NCBI GenBank assembly: GCA_002280555.1 | Contig: NCEE01000010.1 | Span: forward strand, 62,001-126,000 | Source: Sphingomonas sp. 32-62-10 | GTDB lineage: Bacteria > Pseudomonadota > Alphaproteobacteria > Sphingomonadales > Sphingomonadaceae | Length of the DNA stretch: 64,000 bases | Direction: 5' to 3' | Shown here: positions 29,496-38,645 of the stretch, in pieces | Layout of the letters: each line of letters starts with the position of its first letter | Numbering within the stretch: position 1 is the first letter of the stretch | The notes under the pieces: model-generated | The model's database searches: none | What the model saw: only the letters and a program-made list of their open reading frames with translations | Told to the model about the DNA's origin: nothing | Program-made: the position numbers and the translations under genes

Positions 29496-29933
29496 ATGAC
29501 CTATGAACGGCTGATGCAAGAACATGATCGGATCGACCACCATCTCGATCGCATGACCTATTTGATCCAACAGGAAAACGAAGATGCCGTCGGCGCGACG
29601 CTGATCCTCAGCGATCTTGCCGACGAGCTTCGGCTACACCTGGCCCATGAAGACAGCCTGATGTACCGGCCAATGGTGGCGGCACATCGGCCTGCGTTTA
29701 TAAAAACCGCAGATGATTTCTGTCGGCAGTTCGAGACGCTTCGCTGCGACTGGGATCGCTATCTGGTCGAATGGACGACGGGCATCATCCGCGCTGACTG
29801 GGTCGGATTTCGGGCGAGCACCTTGATCATCATCGAGCGATTGAAGGCGCGCGTGCGGGCAGAAAACGACCTACTCTATGCCGCCGCGCTGCAGGCAGGT
29901 GCCATCACCTTGCGCGAAACTGTGAATGCCTGA
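29496..29933 (+). CDS. Hemerythrin-domain protein
   Basis: A 145-aa four-helix protein with the hemerythrin metal ligands H-D-R-I-D-H-H in the first helix and HLAHEDSLMY in the second. Later helices have fewer visible ligands, so oxygen binding is not certain. TCAGGGAGTG precedes the ATG. It stands alone 121 bases after the oxygenase; I see no clear promoter in that gap. Confidence 0.8.
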   Translation: MTYERLMQEHDRIDHHLDRMTYLIQQENEDAVGATLILSDLADELRLHLAHEDSLMYRPMVAAHRPAFIKTADDFCRQFETLRCDWDRYLVEWTTGIIRADWVGFRASTLIIIERLKARVRAENDLLYAAALQAGAITLRETVNA

Positions 29934-29954
29934 CCCCGGCGTTAACGGGGGGCT

Positions 29955-29971
29955 GGGGGCGACGTGCCCCC
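29955..29971. terminator. GC hairpin between convergent genes
   Basis: GGGGGC-GACGT-GCCCCC between the hemerythrin and molybdenum hydroxylase stops. The T-run is short and interrupted, so this is a weak terminator candidate. Confidence 0.4.
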
Positions 29972-29980
29972 CGCCCGCCT

Positions 29981-32179
29981 TTAAGCCTTGGCCTGCGCGA
30001 GGATCGGCAACTGCCGCACGCGCTTGCCCGTTGCCGCGAACAGCGCGTTCGCCAGCGCGGGTGCCGCGGGCGGAAGACCGGGTTCGCCCAACCCACCCAT
30101 TTCGGCACCGCTGTTGATGAAATGGACGTCAACCGCGGGCGCATCGGCGAGCTGCAGCACGGGATAATCGTTGAAATTGCGCTGCTGCACCGCGCCCTTT
30201 TCAAGCGTGATCGCTTCACCGATGGCGGAAGACAGGCCCATCACGATCCCGCCCATCACCTGCGCCTCGCCATTGCGCGGATTGACGACGGTGCCGCAAT
30301 CGACAACCGCGGTCACCTTCAGCACCTTGGGTGTGCCGTCTTCCTTGAGTGTCGCCTCCGTCACATGCGCGACGATACTGCCAAACGATTCGACAATCGC
30401 GATTCCCCGCCCCGTGCCCGCGGGCAGCGGCGTGCCCCAGCCGCCGCGCTTGGCCGCTTCTTCCAGCACCGCCAGATGGCGCGATCCTGGTTTCAAATGG
30501 CGCTTGCGAAACTCGAAGGGATCCACGCCAGCAGCATGCGCCAACTCGTCCATGAAGCTTTCGGCATAAAAACCATGCTGCGTCGCATTGACCGATCGCC
30601 ACGCGCCGACCGTCTGGTTCGACACCTGCTTGAAGTGCCGCCGGGTAAGCGCGGGCAAATCATAGAAGAACGGGATTTCGTTCAACCCGTCTTCGGGCTG
30701 CGCGAAATCATAATGCAGCGCAGTGATCTTGCCGTCCTTGCCGACCGCGCCCTTGATGGCGGCTGAGCTTTGCGGGCGATACGCGCCCTGCGCGACTTCT
30801 TCCTCCCGCGCCCAGATCAGCTTGACCGGATAGGGCACCTGCATCGCAACCCGCGCGACCTGATCGACGATTTCCATGTACATCGGCAAACGACGGCCAA
30901 AACTGCCGCCGATCAGCATCGGGTGGAATGTCACCTTGTCCGGCGCGAGACCTGCTGCCGTCGCCGCGCCCATTTTCGAGGCGAGCGGATCCTGCATGCC
31001 GCCCCACACATCGAGCTTGCCGTCCTTGTGATGCGCCGTCAGCGCAAATGGCTCCATCATCGCGTGGTGAAGGAAGGGCAGCCGGTAATCGGCCTCGACC
31101 AACTTTACGCCCGCCGCTTTCAACTCGGCATCCACATCACCGCTGCCAGCCGATGCATCGGGCTTGTTCGCCGCCCGCAATTTATCCTGATCGGCAAAGA
31201 CGGTGGCGGTGGAAATGCCGCCATTGCCGCCATCGCTGAATTTGGGGGAGAGCGCACGCAGGCCCTTGATTGCCTGCCAATAGCCCTTCGCGATAACGAC
31301 CACGGCAGCGTCGAGCTTGATCACCTTTTCAACACCGGCAATTGCCAACGCGGGGGCAGGATCGACCGAGACGAGTTTGCCGCCCCGCACGGGTGCTGCC
31401 ATTACCGTCGCGACGCGCATGTCGGGCAGGCTGAAGTCCATGCCATATTGCGCGGTGCCGTTGACCTTGGCCGGAATATCAAAGCGCGGCACCGATTTGC
31501 CGATATACTGGAAATCCTTTGCGTCCTTCAGCGGCACGCCGCTGTCGAACGAACGCCCCGCCGCTTCGGCCGCGAGTTCACCGTAGCGCAGGCTGCGCCC
31601 CGATTTGGCGTGCGTAACCTTGCTATTCGCCGCCGTCAGTTCCTCGGCGGGCACGCCCAGGCGACCGGCAGCTGTCTTGATCAACGCCCGTCGGGTCGAT
31701 GCACCGATCACCCGAACGCTCTTCTGACCGGTAAAGCGCAGCGCGGATGAGCCGCCGGTGATCTGCAGGTTCATCGACCGTGCGATCATTGACAGCAGCG
31801 ACGTCGGCAGTGCGCCGACGATGCCGGGCGCGCCGGTCATTAACGCCAGGAATCCGCGCCCCAGCGCCACATTGGCAAAGGGCGATTCGGCGGGGGCGGA
31901 GACAACCTCGATCTTCGCCCAATCGGCGTCGAGTTCCTCGGCCAGCATCTGCGCCAGGCCGGTATTCGATCCCTGACCGATATCGGTATGCGGCGAATAG
32001 AGCGTGACCTTGTCGTCCTCGCCGATCCGCAGCCATGTAGCGAAGTTATGCCCGTCCTTGCCATTGGTCATGGCTGCAGCGGCCGAGCGTGCCGATCCAT
32101 CGGCCCATTTGATCGCGAAGATGCCGCCGCCGACAATCGCCGCGCCACCGATCAGGAAAGTTCTGCGGATCACGCCCAT
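29981..32179 (-). CDS. Molybdopterin-binding subunit of an IorB-type aldehyde/N-heterocycle dehydrogenase
   Basis: A 732-aa protein of the xanthine dehydrogenase family with a twin-arginine-like leader (MGVIRRTFLIGGAAIVGGGIFA), pointing to export to the periplasm. Molybdopterin-cofactor motifs include DIGQGSNTGLAQMLAEELDADW, the GGSFGRRL segment and GRGIAIVESFGS; the C-terminal GGLGEPGLPPAAPALANALFAATGKRVRQLPI is typical of isoquinoline 1-oxidoreductase beta subunits. Pairs with the upstream 2Fe-2S subunit. The physiological substrate may be an aldehyde or N-heterocycle. No cytochrome subunit is in the operon. Confidence 0.9.
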   Translation of the reverse strand: MGVIRRTFLIGGAAIVGGGIFAIKWADGSARSAAAAMTNGKDGHNFATWLRIGEDDKVTLYSPHTDIGQGSNTGLAQMLAEELDADWAKIEVVSAPAESPFANVALGRGFLALMTGAPGIVGALPTSLLSMIARSMNLQITGGSSALRFTGQKSVRVIGASTRRALIKTAAGRLGVPAEELTAANSKVTHAKSGRSLRYGELAAEAAGRSFDSGVPLKDAKDFQYIGKSVPRFDIPAKVNGTAQYGMDFSLPDMRVATVMAAPVRGGKLVSVDPAPALAIAGVEKVIKLDAAVVVIAKGYWQAIKGLRALSPKFSDGGNGGISTATVFADQDKLRAANKPDASAGSGDVDAELKAAGVKLVEADYRLPFLHHAMMEPFALTAHHKDGKLDVWGGMQDPLASKMGAATAAGLAPDKVTFHPMLIGGSFGRRLPMYMEIVDQVARVAMQVPYPVKLIWAREEEVAQGAYRPQSSAAIKGAVGKDGKITALHYDFAQPEDGLNEIPFFYDLPALTRRHFKQVSNQTVGAWRSVNATQHGFYAESFMDELAHAAGVDPFEFRKRHLKPGSRHLAVLEEAAKRGGWGTPLPAGTGRGIAIVESFGSIVAHVTEATLKEDGTPKVLKVTAVVDCGTVVNPRNGEAQVMGGIVMGLSSAIGEAITLEKGAVQQRNFNDYPVLQLADAPAVDVHFINSGAEMGGLGEPGLPPAAPALANALFAATGKRVRQLPILAQAKA

Positions 32180-32190
32180 CTGCTTGCTCC

Positions 32191-32649
32191 TCAGGCCTGG
32201 CCGGCAACGGCGTGGATCGCCGCGCGGATACGGGGATAGGTGCCGCAGCGGCAGATATTCGTCATCGCCGCGTCGATCTGCTCGTCACTTGGATTGGGGC
32301 TGTCAGCAAGCAGCGCGGCGGCCGCCATCAGCTGGCCCGACTGGCAGTAACCGCATTGCGGCACCTGGTGCTCGATCCAGGCCGCCTGTAATTTGTGGAG
32401 CGTGCCATCGGCCCCGCCCAGCCCCTCGATTGTCGTGATCGCCTTGCCCGCCACGTCGCTCACCGGCACGCTGCACGACCGCGCGACTTCGCCATCGATA
32501 TGCACGCTGCAGGCGCCGCACGCCGCGATGCCGCAGCCGAACTTGGTGCCCGTCATCCCCAGTTCTTCGCGGATCACCCACAGCAAGGGCGTATCGCCCT
32601 CAGCGGTGATCGTCACCGGTTTGCCGTTGACCGTTGCTGTGATTGCCAT
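32191..32649 (-). CDS. 2Fe-2S subunit of the IorAB-type molybdenum hydroxylase
   Basis: A 152-aa protein with two [2Fe-2S] domains: the plant-type CGIAACGACSVHIDG...C motif and the helical CGYCQSGQLMAAAALL...CRCGTYPRI motif. It carries electrons from the molybdenum centre and is encoded 11 bases upstream of its large subunit. Confidence 0.94.
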   Translation of the reverse strand: MAITATVNGKPVTITAEGDTPLLWVIREELGMTGTKFGCGIAACGACSVHIDGEVARSCSVPVSDVAGKAITTIEGLGGADGTLHKLQAAWIEHQVPQCGYCQSGQLMAAAALLADSPNPSDEQIDAAMTNICRCGTYPRIRAAIHAVAGQA

Positions 32650-32702
32650 GTCGTGATCCCCACCGCGAAAATTGGCCGATACGCCTATTTAGGTTTCGTA
32701 TA

Positions 32703-32716
32703 GCAACGAACGTTGC
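32703..32716. promoter_or_regulatory. Palindrome in the iorAB upstream region
   Basis: GCAACG-AA-CGTTGC, a perfect 6+6 inverted repeat, lies 54 bases before the 2Fe-2S subunit start and next to a minus-strand TATACG that could be a -10 box. Candidate operator; the cognate regulator is not evident. Confidence 0.4.
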
Positions 32717-32725
32717 GCATTGCCA

Positions 32726-33520
32726 TCACCCCGCCTTTGGAAACCACGGCAGGAACCCGCTCGTCCGGCGGACATAGTCCTCATATCCCGGCTTGTTGCG
32801 CTTCAGCCGTCCCTCGATCGTCGGCACGCCAGACCATTTCATCAGCGTCCAGGTCAGCAATATCGGCCCCGGCAGCGCCCATAGCCCAGTCGCGCTTTCC
32901 GCCGCGATCAGATACAGCCCCCACCAGGTGCAGGCATCGCCGAAATAATTGGGATGCCGCGTATAGCGCCACAGCCCCGTCGTCAGCACCTGACCTTGAT
33001 TGGCGGGGTTGCTGCGAAACCGGACCAGCTGCCAGTCGCCAATCGACTCGAACGCGATGCCAATAATCGCCGTCCCGGCCCCGATCATGCCCACCAGCCC
33101 GACTCCCGGCGTCGGATCGATCGGCCCGAGCTGCACCGGCAGGCACACGATGAACAGCAACGGCGCCTGAAGCACATAGACAAGCAACGCCGATGATGTG
33201 GCAAAGCCCCAGCCGCGCTTTTCCTTGGCACGGGCAAACATCGTGACATAGCGCCGGTCTGGCCCATGGCTGCGCCACCGCCACAACAGATAGACGCCCA
33301 GCCGCACGCCCCACAGCGCGCACAGGCCCAGCAACAGCAGCTTGCGCTGCGAATCGCCACTGGTCTGGAGGAACGAAGACCCTGCCAGCACCACCATGCC
33401 CAGCCCCCAGACACTGTCGACCGGCGTCACGTCGCGCGTCTGCAATGTCACCAGCCACAACAGGCAGAACATCGCCACCAGCACCACGGCGTTGGTGGCG
33501 AGCACACTCAAGACGATCAT
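32726..33520 (-). CDS. DUF1295 membrane protein (steroid 5-alpha-reductase-like)
   Basis: A 264-aa polytopic protein. The C-terminal GLWRYTRHPNYFGDACTWWGLYLIA motif and PILLTWTLMKWSGVPTIEGRLKRNKPGYEDYVRRTSGFLPWFP ending define the DUF1295 family, related to isoprenylcysteine methyltransferases and steroid reductases. Overlaps the upstream thiolase stop (ATGA), suggesting a lipid or steroid-type substrate, which is not shown. Confidence 0.85.
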   Translation of the reverse strand: MIVLSVLATNAVVLVAMFCLLWLVTLQTRDVTPVDSVWGLGMVVLAGSSFLQTSGDSQRKLLLLGLCALWGVRLGVYLLWRWRSHGPDRRYVTMFARAKEKRGWGFATSSALLVYVLQAPLLFIVCLPVQLGPIDPTPGVGLVGMIGAGTAIIGIAFESIGDWQLVRFRSNPANQGQVLTTGLWRYTRHPNYFGDACTWWGLYLIAAESATGLWALPGPILLTWTLMKWSGVPTIEGRLKRNKPGYEDYVRRTSGFLPWFPKAG

Positions 33521-34758
33521 CCCGCAGTCTCCAGGTCGGCGCGTTCGACGATGAAGCTGACCGTGGTGGTGGTCGATCCACCGATGTTGAGGGTTTGGAT
33601 ACGGCGCGCGCCATCGACCTGATAATCGCCCGCGCTGTCCGTCACCTGCTTGAACCCGTCGAGCAGCATCCGCACGCCCGTCGCCCCCACCGGATGCCCC
33701 AGCCCGATCAGCCCGCCCGATGGATTGACGGGCAGCGCGCCGCCCATCTCGATCGTCCCGTCCTCAATCGCCTGCCAGCTTTTGCCGGGCGGCGTGATGC
33801 CGAGATGGTCGATCTCCATATACTCACTCGACGTGAAGCAATCATGCGTCTCGATCGCGTCGAGCTGGCTGACCTCCCCAATCTGCGCGCGGGCCCGCGC
33901 GTCCATCACGGCGCGGTGGACCTGTGGAAAGACGAAATCCTCGCCTGCGCTGTCGGCCACCTTGCGGGCATAGCCGATCGGCGCCGATCGGTGCCCCCAG
34001 CCGGTGATCCGCGCCAGGCTTTCAAGCGGAATGCCCCGTTTGGCCGCATAGGCCGCCGCCCGCGCGGGCGAGGCGAGGAACACCACCGCGCTGCCGTCAG
34101 TCACCTGCCCGCAGTCCATCTTGCGCATCCGCCCCTCAACCACCGGGTTGGCGTCGTCATCCTCGGTGAAGCTTTCGTCGGAAAAGTGGTAACCGCGGGT
34201 CTGGGCATTGGGGTTCCGCTTTGCATTGGCGAAGTTGATTTCGGCGATACGGCGCAGATGCGCGGGGTTCAGCCCGTGGCGGCGATCATATTCCTCAGCC
34301 AGATCGGAAAAAACGCGCGGCCAGACGAAGTCGGCGTCGCCAAATTCATGCCCTGCCCATGCCGCACTGCCCAAATGCTGCGCAGCAATCTTGCCCGGTA
34401 CATTGCGCATCTGCTCGATACCGACAACACATGCCAGGTCATACCGCCCCGCTTCGATCTCTGCGGTGGCGGCCAGAATGGCGACGCTGCCCGATGCACA
34501 AGCTGCTTCGTGCCGTGCACTTGGCATCCCGTTAAAGGCCGGATCGACCAGCCCGAAAAACCCGCCGAGCAACCCCTGCCCCGCGAAAAGCTCCGCTGTG
34601 AAATTGCCGACATGGCCGGTTTCAACCTCTGCGGCGTCAAGGCAAGTAGCGTCGAGCCCGGCCTCGACGCATTCGGTAAAGGCATCCGCGATGTCCATGC
34701 CCTGCCGCTGCCAGTTGGCGGCAAAATCGCTTTGCCAGCCACCCAGAATATACACCAT
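33517..34758 (-). CDS. Thiolase-family protein (SCP2/lipid-transfer thiolase group)
   Basis: A 413-aa acetyl-CoA acetyltransferase-like protein. The nucleophile cysteine is in RHEAACASGSVAI, and the C-terminal GLGHPVGATGVRM motif carries the active-site His; the IETHDCFTSSEYMEIDHLG segment resembles the SCP2-thiolase group, in which the second cysteine motif differs. The ATG at 34758 is preceded by GGGGGAG and gives the family start MVYILGGWQSDF. It is co-transcribed with DUF1295. Substrate unknown. Confidence 0.88.
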   Translation of the reverse strand: MVYILGGWQSDFAANWQRQGMDIADAFTECVEAGLDATCLDAAEVETGHVGNFTAELFAGQGLLGGFFGLVDPAFNGMPSARHEAACASGSVAILAATAEIEAGRYDLACVVGIEQMRNVPGKIAAQHLGSAAWAGHEFGDADFVWPRVFSDLAEEYDRRHGLNPAHLRRIAEINFANAKRNPNAQTRGYHFSDESFTEDDDANPVVEGRMRKMDCGQVTDGSAVVFLASPARAAAYAAKRGIPLESLARITGWGHRSAPIGYARKVADSAGEDFVFPQVHRAVMDARARAQIGEVSQLDAIETHDCFTSSEYMEIDHLGITPPGKSWQAIEDGTIEMGGALPVNPSGGLIGLGHPVGATGVRMLLDGFKQVTDSAGDYQVDGARRIQTLNIGGSTTTTVSFIVERADLETAG

Positions 34759-34819
34759 GCGCGCACTCCCCCGTTGGCGACGTTGTCGCAACTCGGAACG
34801 GGTTTGGCAAATCGTGTGG

Positions 34820-34909
34820 CGGAGACGGAGGGATTCGAACCCTCGGTACCAGTAAACCCGGTACGGCGGTTTAGCAAACCGCTGGTTTCAGCCACTCACC
34901 CACGTCTCC
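34820..34909 (-). tRNA. tRNA-Ser(GCT)
   Basis: On the minus strand the acceptor stem GGAGACG...CGTCTCC, a D arm (GAGTGGCTGAAACC), anticodon stem-loop CGGTTTGCTAAACCG with anticodon GCT, a long variable arm (TACCGGGTTTACTGGTA) and T arm GAGGGTTCGAATCCCTC are all present. The long variable arm confirms Ser. CCA is not encoded. Confidence 0.97.
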
Positions 34910-34927
34910 AGCTGGCGGCAAGCGGCG

Positions 34928-34956
34928 GCTATAGAACGGTGTGGGCTGCGGTTCAA
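34928..34956 (-). promoter_or_regulatory. Promoter of tRNA-Ser
   Basis: TTGAAC (34956-34951), 17 bases, TATAGC (34933-34928) on the minus strand, with about 18 bases to the mature tRNA 5' end. Confidence 0.65.
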
Positions 34957-35085
34957 CCGTCGAGATTGCACAGTGCCATGACGCGTCTGGGCGCGAATCT
35001 GACTCGTGTCACCGCCTGTTGATTGCACGGCATGCGCACGCGCCGCTATCCTGTCGTCGATGCATCCAGTGAAGGAGCGCCGACC

Positions 35086-35841
35086 ATGCGCAAGGGATTA
35101 AGGCTGATATGCATGGTCTTGGCCATCGGCATCGCTGCGGCACCAGCCGGGGCGCAGGTGCGCACGGTCGATCCCAACCGCGCGATCAACGCCGATCAGT
35201 CACGAACCCCGCGCGTGTCACCGCCCCAACAAGCGCCACAAGACGCCCGGGTTGCTGATCCGCGCGGCGACCCCGTTCCATCCGAAGCAGCAGATCCCAC
35301 CAAGGCAGCCAATGGCGCGCCCGATCCGAATGCCGCAGAAACGACCACGGTCACGGCCAACACCTATCGTCGCACCGATTTGTTCAGTGCGGGTGAACGC
35401 GTGTTCGGGAAAGGTGCCGAGGGGCTAGGCGGCATTCTGGAAAAGATCCTGAAGGAACAGGGGGAACCCAATGCCTATATTGCCGGGCGGGAGGCATCGG
35501 GCGCGGTCGTGGTTGGGCTTCGTTATGGATCGGGGATCCTGTCGCACCGCATTGAGGGCGATCAGCCCATCTATTGGACCGGACCATCGGTTGGATTCGA
35601 TCTGGGCGGTAACGCCTCAAAAATCTTCGTACTCGTCTATAATCTATACGACACCGAAGACATTTATCGGCGCTTTCCTGAGGGTGAGGGGCATCTCTAT
35701 TTCGTCGGCGGATTCTCTGCCACCTATCTACGCCGCGGCAACATTGTGCTGATCCCGATCCGACTGGGCGTCGGCGTGCGCGCAGGCGTCAACGTCGGGT
35801 ACATGAAGTTCCGCAAGAAGCAGCGTTGGCTGCCGTTTTGA
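35086..35841 (+). CDS. EipA-family (DUF1134) cell-envelope protein
   Basis: A 251-aa secreted protein with signal peptide ending PAGAQ, a proline- and alanine-rich low-complexity stretch (about residues 30-95), then the DUF1134 domain (SGAVVVGLRYGSGIL...YWTGPSVGFDLGGNASKIFVLVYNLYDTEDIYRRFPEGEGHLYFVGG). EipA in Brucella and Caulobacter is a periplasmic envelope-integrity protein. AAGGAG lies seven bases before the ATG at 35086; an earlier in-frame ATG at 35023 lacks a signal peptide. The 176 bases between tRNA-Ser and this gene hold the tRNA promoter and no other feature I can name. Confidence 0.88.
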   Translation: MRKGLRLICMVLAIGIAAAPAGAQVRTVDPNRAINADQSRTPRVSPPQQAPQDARVADPRGDPVPSEAADPTKAANGAPDPNAAETTTVTANTYRRTDLFSAGERVFGKGAEGLGGILEKILKEQGEPNAYIAGREASGAVVVGLRYGSGILSHRIEGDQPIYWTGPSVGFDLGGNASKIFVLVYNLYDTEDIYRRFPEGEGHLYFVGGFSATYLRRGNIVLIPIRLGVGVRAGVNVGYMKFRKKQRWLPF

Positions 35842-35923
35842 TCTGGGCGACATTTTCGCCGTCGGATGGGTCCGCGCGCTACTTCCCGCTTGCTTTTATG
35901 CCCAGTCACCCCAACTCGGCCCG

Positions 35924-36664
35924 ATGACTGATCCATCTGACGGCACAATGCTGGCCGATCGTGCGCTGCTCCGCTTGGCGGGGGAGGATGTTGCAGGGTT
36001 CCTGCAAGGCTTGGTGACGCAAGATACTACGCTATTGGGACAGGGCCCGCAGTGGACGGCGTTGCTAAGCCCACAAGGCAAGGTCCTGTTTGATTTCCTG
36101 CTTTGGGCCGATGGCGAGGCGGTGATCATCGATGCGGAAGCGTCGGCGATCGAGTCGCTGGCCCGTCGATTGTCGATGTACCGCCTGCGTCGGGCGATCA
36201 CGATCGAGTCGGTTGCCGCCGCTGTGCACTGGTCGCCGCATCCCGGCCAGGGCAGCCCCGACCCGCGTCTTGCGGGACTAGGGTGCCGATGGCTGGGCCC
36301 GCCCGGTACGCCAACCGAAGCATGGAAAGCCCATCGGTTGCATCTCGGCGTCACCGAAGGAATGGATGAGCTGGGGAATGGAACCACGCTTTGGCTGGAG
36401 TGCAATGCCCGCGAGCTGAACGGGGTCAGCTTCACCAAGGGCTGCTATGTCGGGCAGGAAAATACCGCGCGGATGCATCACCGCGCCAAGGTGAACCGCC
36501 GTCTGATCGTTGCACCGATTGGCGAGAGCAGTGATCGCACGCGCGCACGCTATGAAGCGCTCGGCCTGATGGTCGAATGGCGCCGCGTCGATGCCCTCGG
36601 CAACGCACTCATTCCCGATTGGCTTGGCGCTGCATTGGCTGACAACAGCACCGTCGAAGACTGA
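35924..36664 (+). CDS. ygfZ: YgfZ/GcvT-domain folate-binding protein
   Basis: A 246-aa protein of the CAF17/YgfZ family, which supports iron-sulfur cluster enzymes such as MiaB with folate. The N-terminal ALLRLAGEDVAGFLQGLVTQDT and the C-terminal signature KGCYVGQENTARMHHR (K-G-C-Y-x-G-Q-E) are diagnostic. Stand-alone gene. Confidence 0.93.
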   Translation: MTDPSDGTMLADRALLRLAGEDVAGFLQGLVTQDTTLLGQGPQWTALLSPQGKVLFDFLLWADGEAVIIDAEASAIESLARRLSMYRLRRAITIESVAAAVHWSPHPGQGSPDPRLAGLGCRWLGPPGTPTEAWKAHRLHLGVTEGMDELGNGTTLWLECNARELNGVSFTKGCYVGQENTARMHHRAKVNRRLIVAPIGESSDRTRARYEALGLMVEWRRVDALGNALIPDWLGAALADNSTVED

Positions 36665-36815
36665 CGCCGGGCAGATTGCCGATCGCCCGACTCGGTTGGG
36701 CAAGGTTGGTCGCAATAGTCACCGATTAGGCGGGACACCCAGGCCGCGCCGTTGTCTCGCAGCAAACGGTCCGATCTTGAGCGAGGCGTCGTCCACCCCG
36801 CAACGGCGTCTCAAC

Positions 36816-36855
36816 AAAAAAGGGGAGCCGGCATGATGCCGACTCCCCGATTTTT
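36816..36855. terminator. Bidirectional rho-independent terminator of ompA
   Basis: Arms GGGGAGCCGGC and GCCGACTCCCC (one G-U pair) around ATGAT, with AAAAAA on the left (U-tract for the minus-strand ompA transcript) and TTTTT on the right. Confidence 0.9.
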
Positions 36856-36873
36856 GACTGATACAGGTCTAGC

Positions 36874-38004
36874 TTAGTTGCCCGAACCTGGACCGTAGGT
36901 GACTTCCACGCGACGGTTCTGCAGTTCACGAACGCCATCGGCGGTCTCGACGAGCGGACGGCCTTCGCCGAACGCCTGGGTCGTGATGACACCGGCTGGG
37001 ATCGAACGCGACGACATGTAGCCCTTCACTGCGTCAGCACGACGCTGCGAGAGAGCAACGTTGTACGCTGGGGTACCCGAACGGTCAGCGTGACCGGCGA
37101 GCATGACCTGCGCATTGCCGCAATTCTGATAGGCCGTGATGGCGTTATCGAGAATGCCCGCTGCTTCTGGCGTGATGTTCGACTTATCCCATTCAAAGAA
37201 CACGATGAACGGACCAGGCGAGCAAACCACTTCCACCGGCGGCGGAGGCGGCGGCGGGGGTGGCGGCGGAGGAGGCGGTGGTGGTGGTGGCGGCGGTGGC
37301 GGTGCTGCCGGTTCGCCGAAGTTGTACGTCAGACCAGCAAGGATGCTGTGCGAACGATAGGTGCCTTCGTAGTTGCGGCCCCGCACGTCGACGAACTTGG
37401 CGTTCGGCGCGGTGAAGAAACGATACTTGAGCGACGCATCAACATGGCTGCTGAGCGGCTTACGGATACCGGCCAAGCCCTGATAGGCAAAAACCGTGTC
37501 CGAATCGTCAAGGAACGAACCGAAAGTGCTGAGCGAGTAGTTTTCAGCCTTGACGCGGGCAACACCCACACCGCCGCCGACAAAGCCCTGGATGCCGTCA
37601 TCGTCGCCGAAGTCGAGCAAGCCATTGACCATGAAGCTGAGCGCGGAAGTCGAACCACCAACGCCGCGGCGGATGCCCGCTGGCTGGTCGCTGAGTGCGC
37701 CCGTCGACGTGAATACCGGCGTCACCAGAGTCGACGTATAAGTGTCAACATTAGCGCGGCGATAGCCGACTTCAGCTTCGACGCGGAAAGCACCGAAATC
37801 GTAACCGATGTTGCCATCGAAATCATACCCATAGGTGCTATCGACCTGGGCGGCGTTAGGAACAGTACCAATGTCGAACTGAATATCTTCGACCAGCATG
37901 CCACCGCCATCAACGCCAACGTACCACGAGTTATCGCGGGCCATGGCAGGTGTGGCGAGTGCGGTGGAGGCAAGTGCCAGTGAAACGGCGAGCTTCCGCA
38001 TCAT
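36874..38004 (-). CDS. OmpA-family outer-membrane protein with polyproline linker
   Basis: A 376-aa protein with signal peptide (MMRKLAVSLALASTALATPAMA), an eight-stranded beta-barrel (about residues 25-230), a run of 22 prolines, and a C-terminal peptidoglycan-binding OmpA domain (FFEWDKSNITPEAAGILDNAI, AGHADRSGTPAYNVALSQRRADAV, FGEGRPLVETADGVRELQNRRVEV). It tethers the outer membrane to the cell wall. The 121 bases upstream to the GTA cluster end contain its promoter region, not clearly resolved. Confidence 0.95.
   Translation of the reverse strand: MMRKLAVSLALASTALATPAMARDNSWYVGVDGGGMLVEDIQFDIGTVPNAAQVDSTYGYDFDGNIGYDFGAFRVEAEVGYRRANVDTYTSTLVTPVFTSTGALSDQPAGIRRGVGGSTSALSFMVNGLLDFGDDDGIQGFVGGGVGVARVKAENYSLSTFGSFLDDSDTVFAYQGLAGIRKPLSSHVDASLKYRFFTAPNAKFVDVRGRNYEGTYRSHSILAGLTYNFGEPAAPPPPPPPPPPPPPPPPPPPPPPVEVVCSPGPFIVFFEWDKSNITPEAAGILDNAITAYQNCGNAQVMLAGHADRSGTPAYNVALSQRRADAVKGYMSSRSIPAGVITTQAFGEGRPLVETADGVRELQNRRVEVTYGPGSGN
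37238..37303 (-). repeat. 22-codon proline repeat in ompA
   Basis: Twenty-two consecutive CCN codons with mixed third bases. It is prone to length change by recombination or replication slippage. Confidence 0.95.
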
Positions 38005-38103
38005 AATCCCCTTTCTTGAGTGTCACTACGGACAGCCCCAACTCCCTAATCAAAGGTTGGTTTCCACGCAAGCGCGCAAATACTCCAGACTGTGACGAAA
38101 AGG

Positions 38104-38134
38104 CCACAAAAGCGGGAAGAACGCGCTATCCCGC
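38104..38134 (-). terminator. Terminator at the end of the GTA cluster
   Basis: On the minus strand GCGGGA and TCCCGC flank an 11-base loop that contains the DUF2793 stop codon, followed by TTTTGT. Confidence 0.6.
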
Positions 38135-38629
38135 GATCAGTCCATGCGCCCTCAACGCAGCCAGAATTGACGTAATCGCCGCCCGGGCTTCAGCGTCTGC
38201 CGTGGGTCCGCCGATGGGCGCCGCAATGGCTTCTCGCTGCGGGCCGATGACCTGTTGGTTGCCAACCATCAACCGGGCCGCCCGGCTTTCGCCAACCACC
38301 CAGACGCCCGCAGCAAACCGGGCTTGCAAGGCGTCGGCAAGGCTCCAGACCGTCATGCCATCGGACGGCGCCACAAAGCGCCAGCCGCCGCCCGTCCACC
38401 CCGCCAAGTGAGTCGCAGTACCGGACCAGGCGCCCGTCGGCGATGCCCCGACGATCCAGCTCTGGCCAAGTGATGGCGCGGTTGGCGGCACGTTCAGGCC
38501 GATCTCGACAACAACGGGCTGCACGGCCAGATCAAGCAGAACCAATGCTTCATTATGATACAGTTCTTTTTGGGCCTGGCCCGGTTGCAACATCGGCAGC
38601 GCGAACCTGGCAGTCTGGGTATCGCTCAT
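38126..38629 (-). CDS. DUF2793 protein, last gene of the GTA cluster
   Basis: A 167-aa protein: TARFALPMLQPGQAQKELYHNEALVLLDLAVQPVV is the DUF2793 start, with the MTVWSLADALQ...WVVGESRAARL segment later. DUF2793 genes accompany RcGTA-like clusters in sphingomonads and probably encode a tail-tip or fibre-associated protein. The ATG at 38629 directly follows the g15-like gene. Confidence 0.8.
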   Translation of the reverse strand: MSDTQTARFALPMLQPGQAQKELYHNEALVLLDLAVQPVVVEIGLNVPPTAPSLGQSWIVGASPTGAWSGTATHLAGWTGGGWRFVAPSDGMTVWSLADALQARFAAGVWVVGESRAARLMVGNQQVIGPQREAIAAPIGGPTADAEARAAITSILAALRAHGLIAG

Positions 38630-38645
38630 GGGGTCCTCCGGATGA

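Noticed and set aside
37136..37360. Glycine-rich plus-strand frame
   Set aside because: It is the complement of the polyproline run of ompA.
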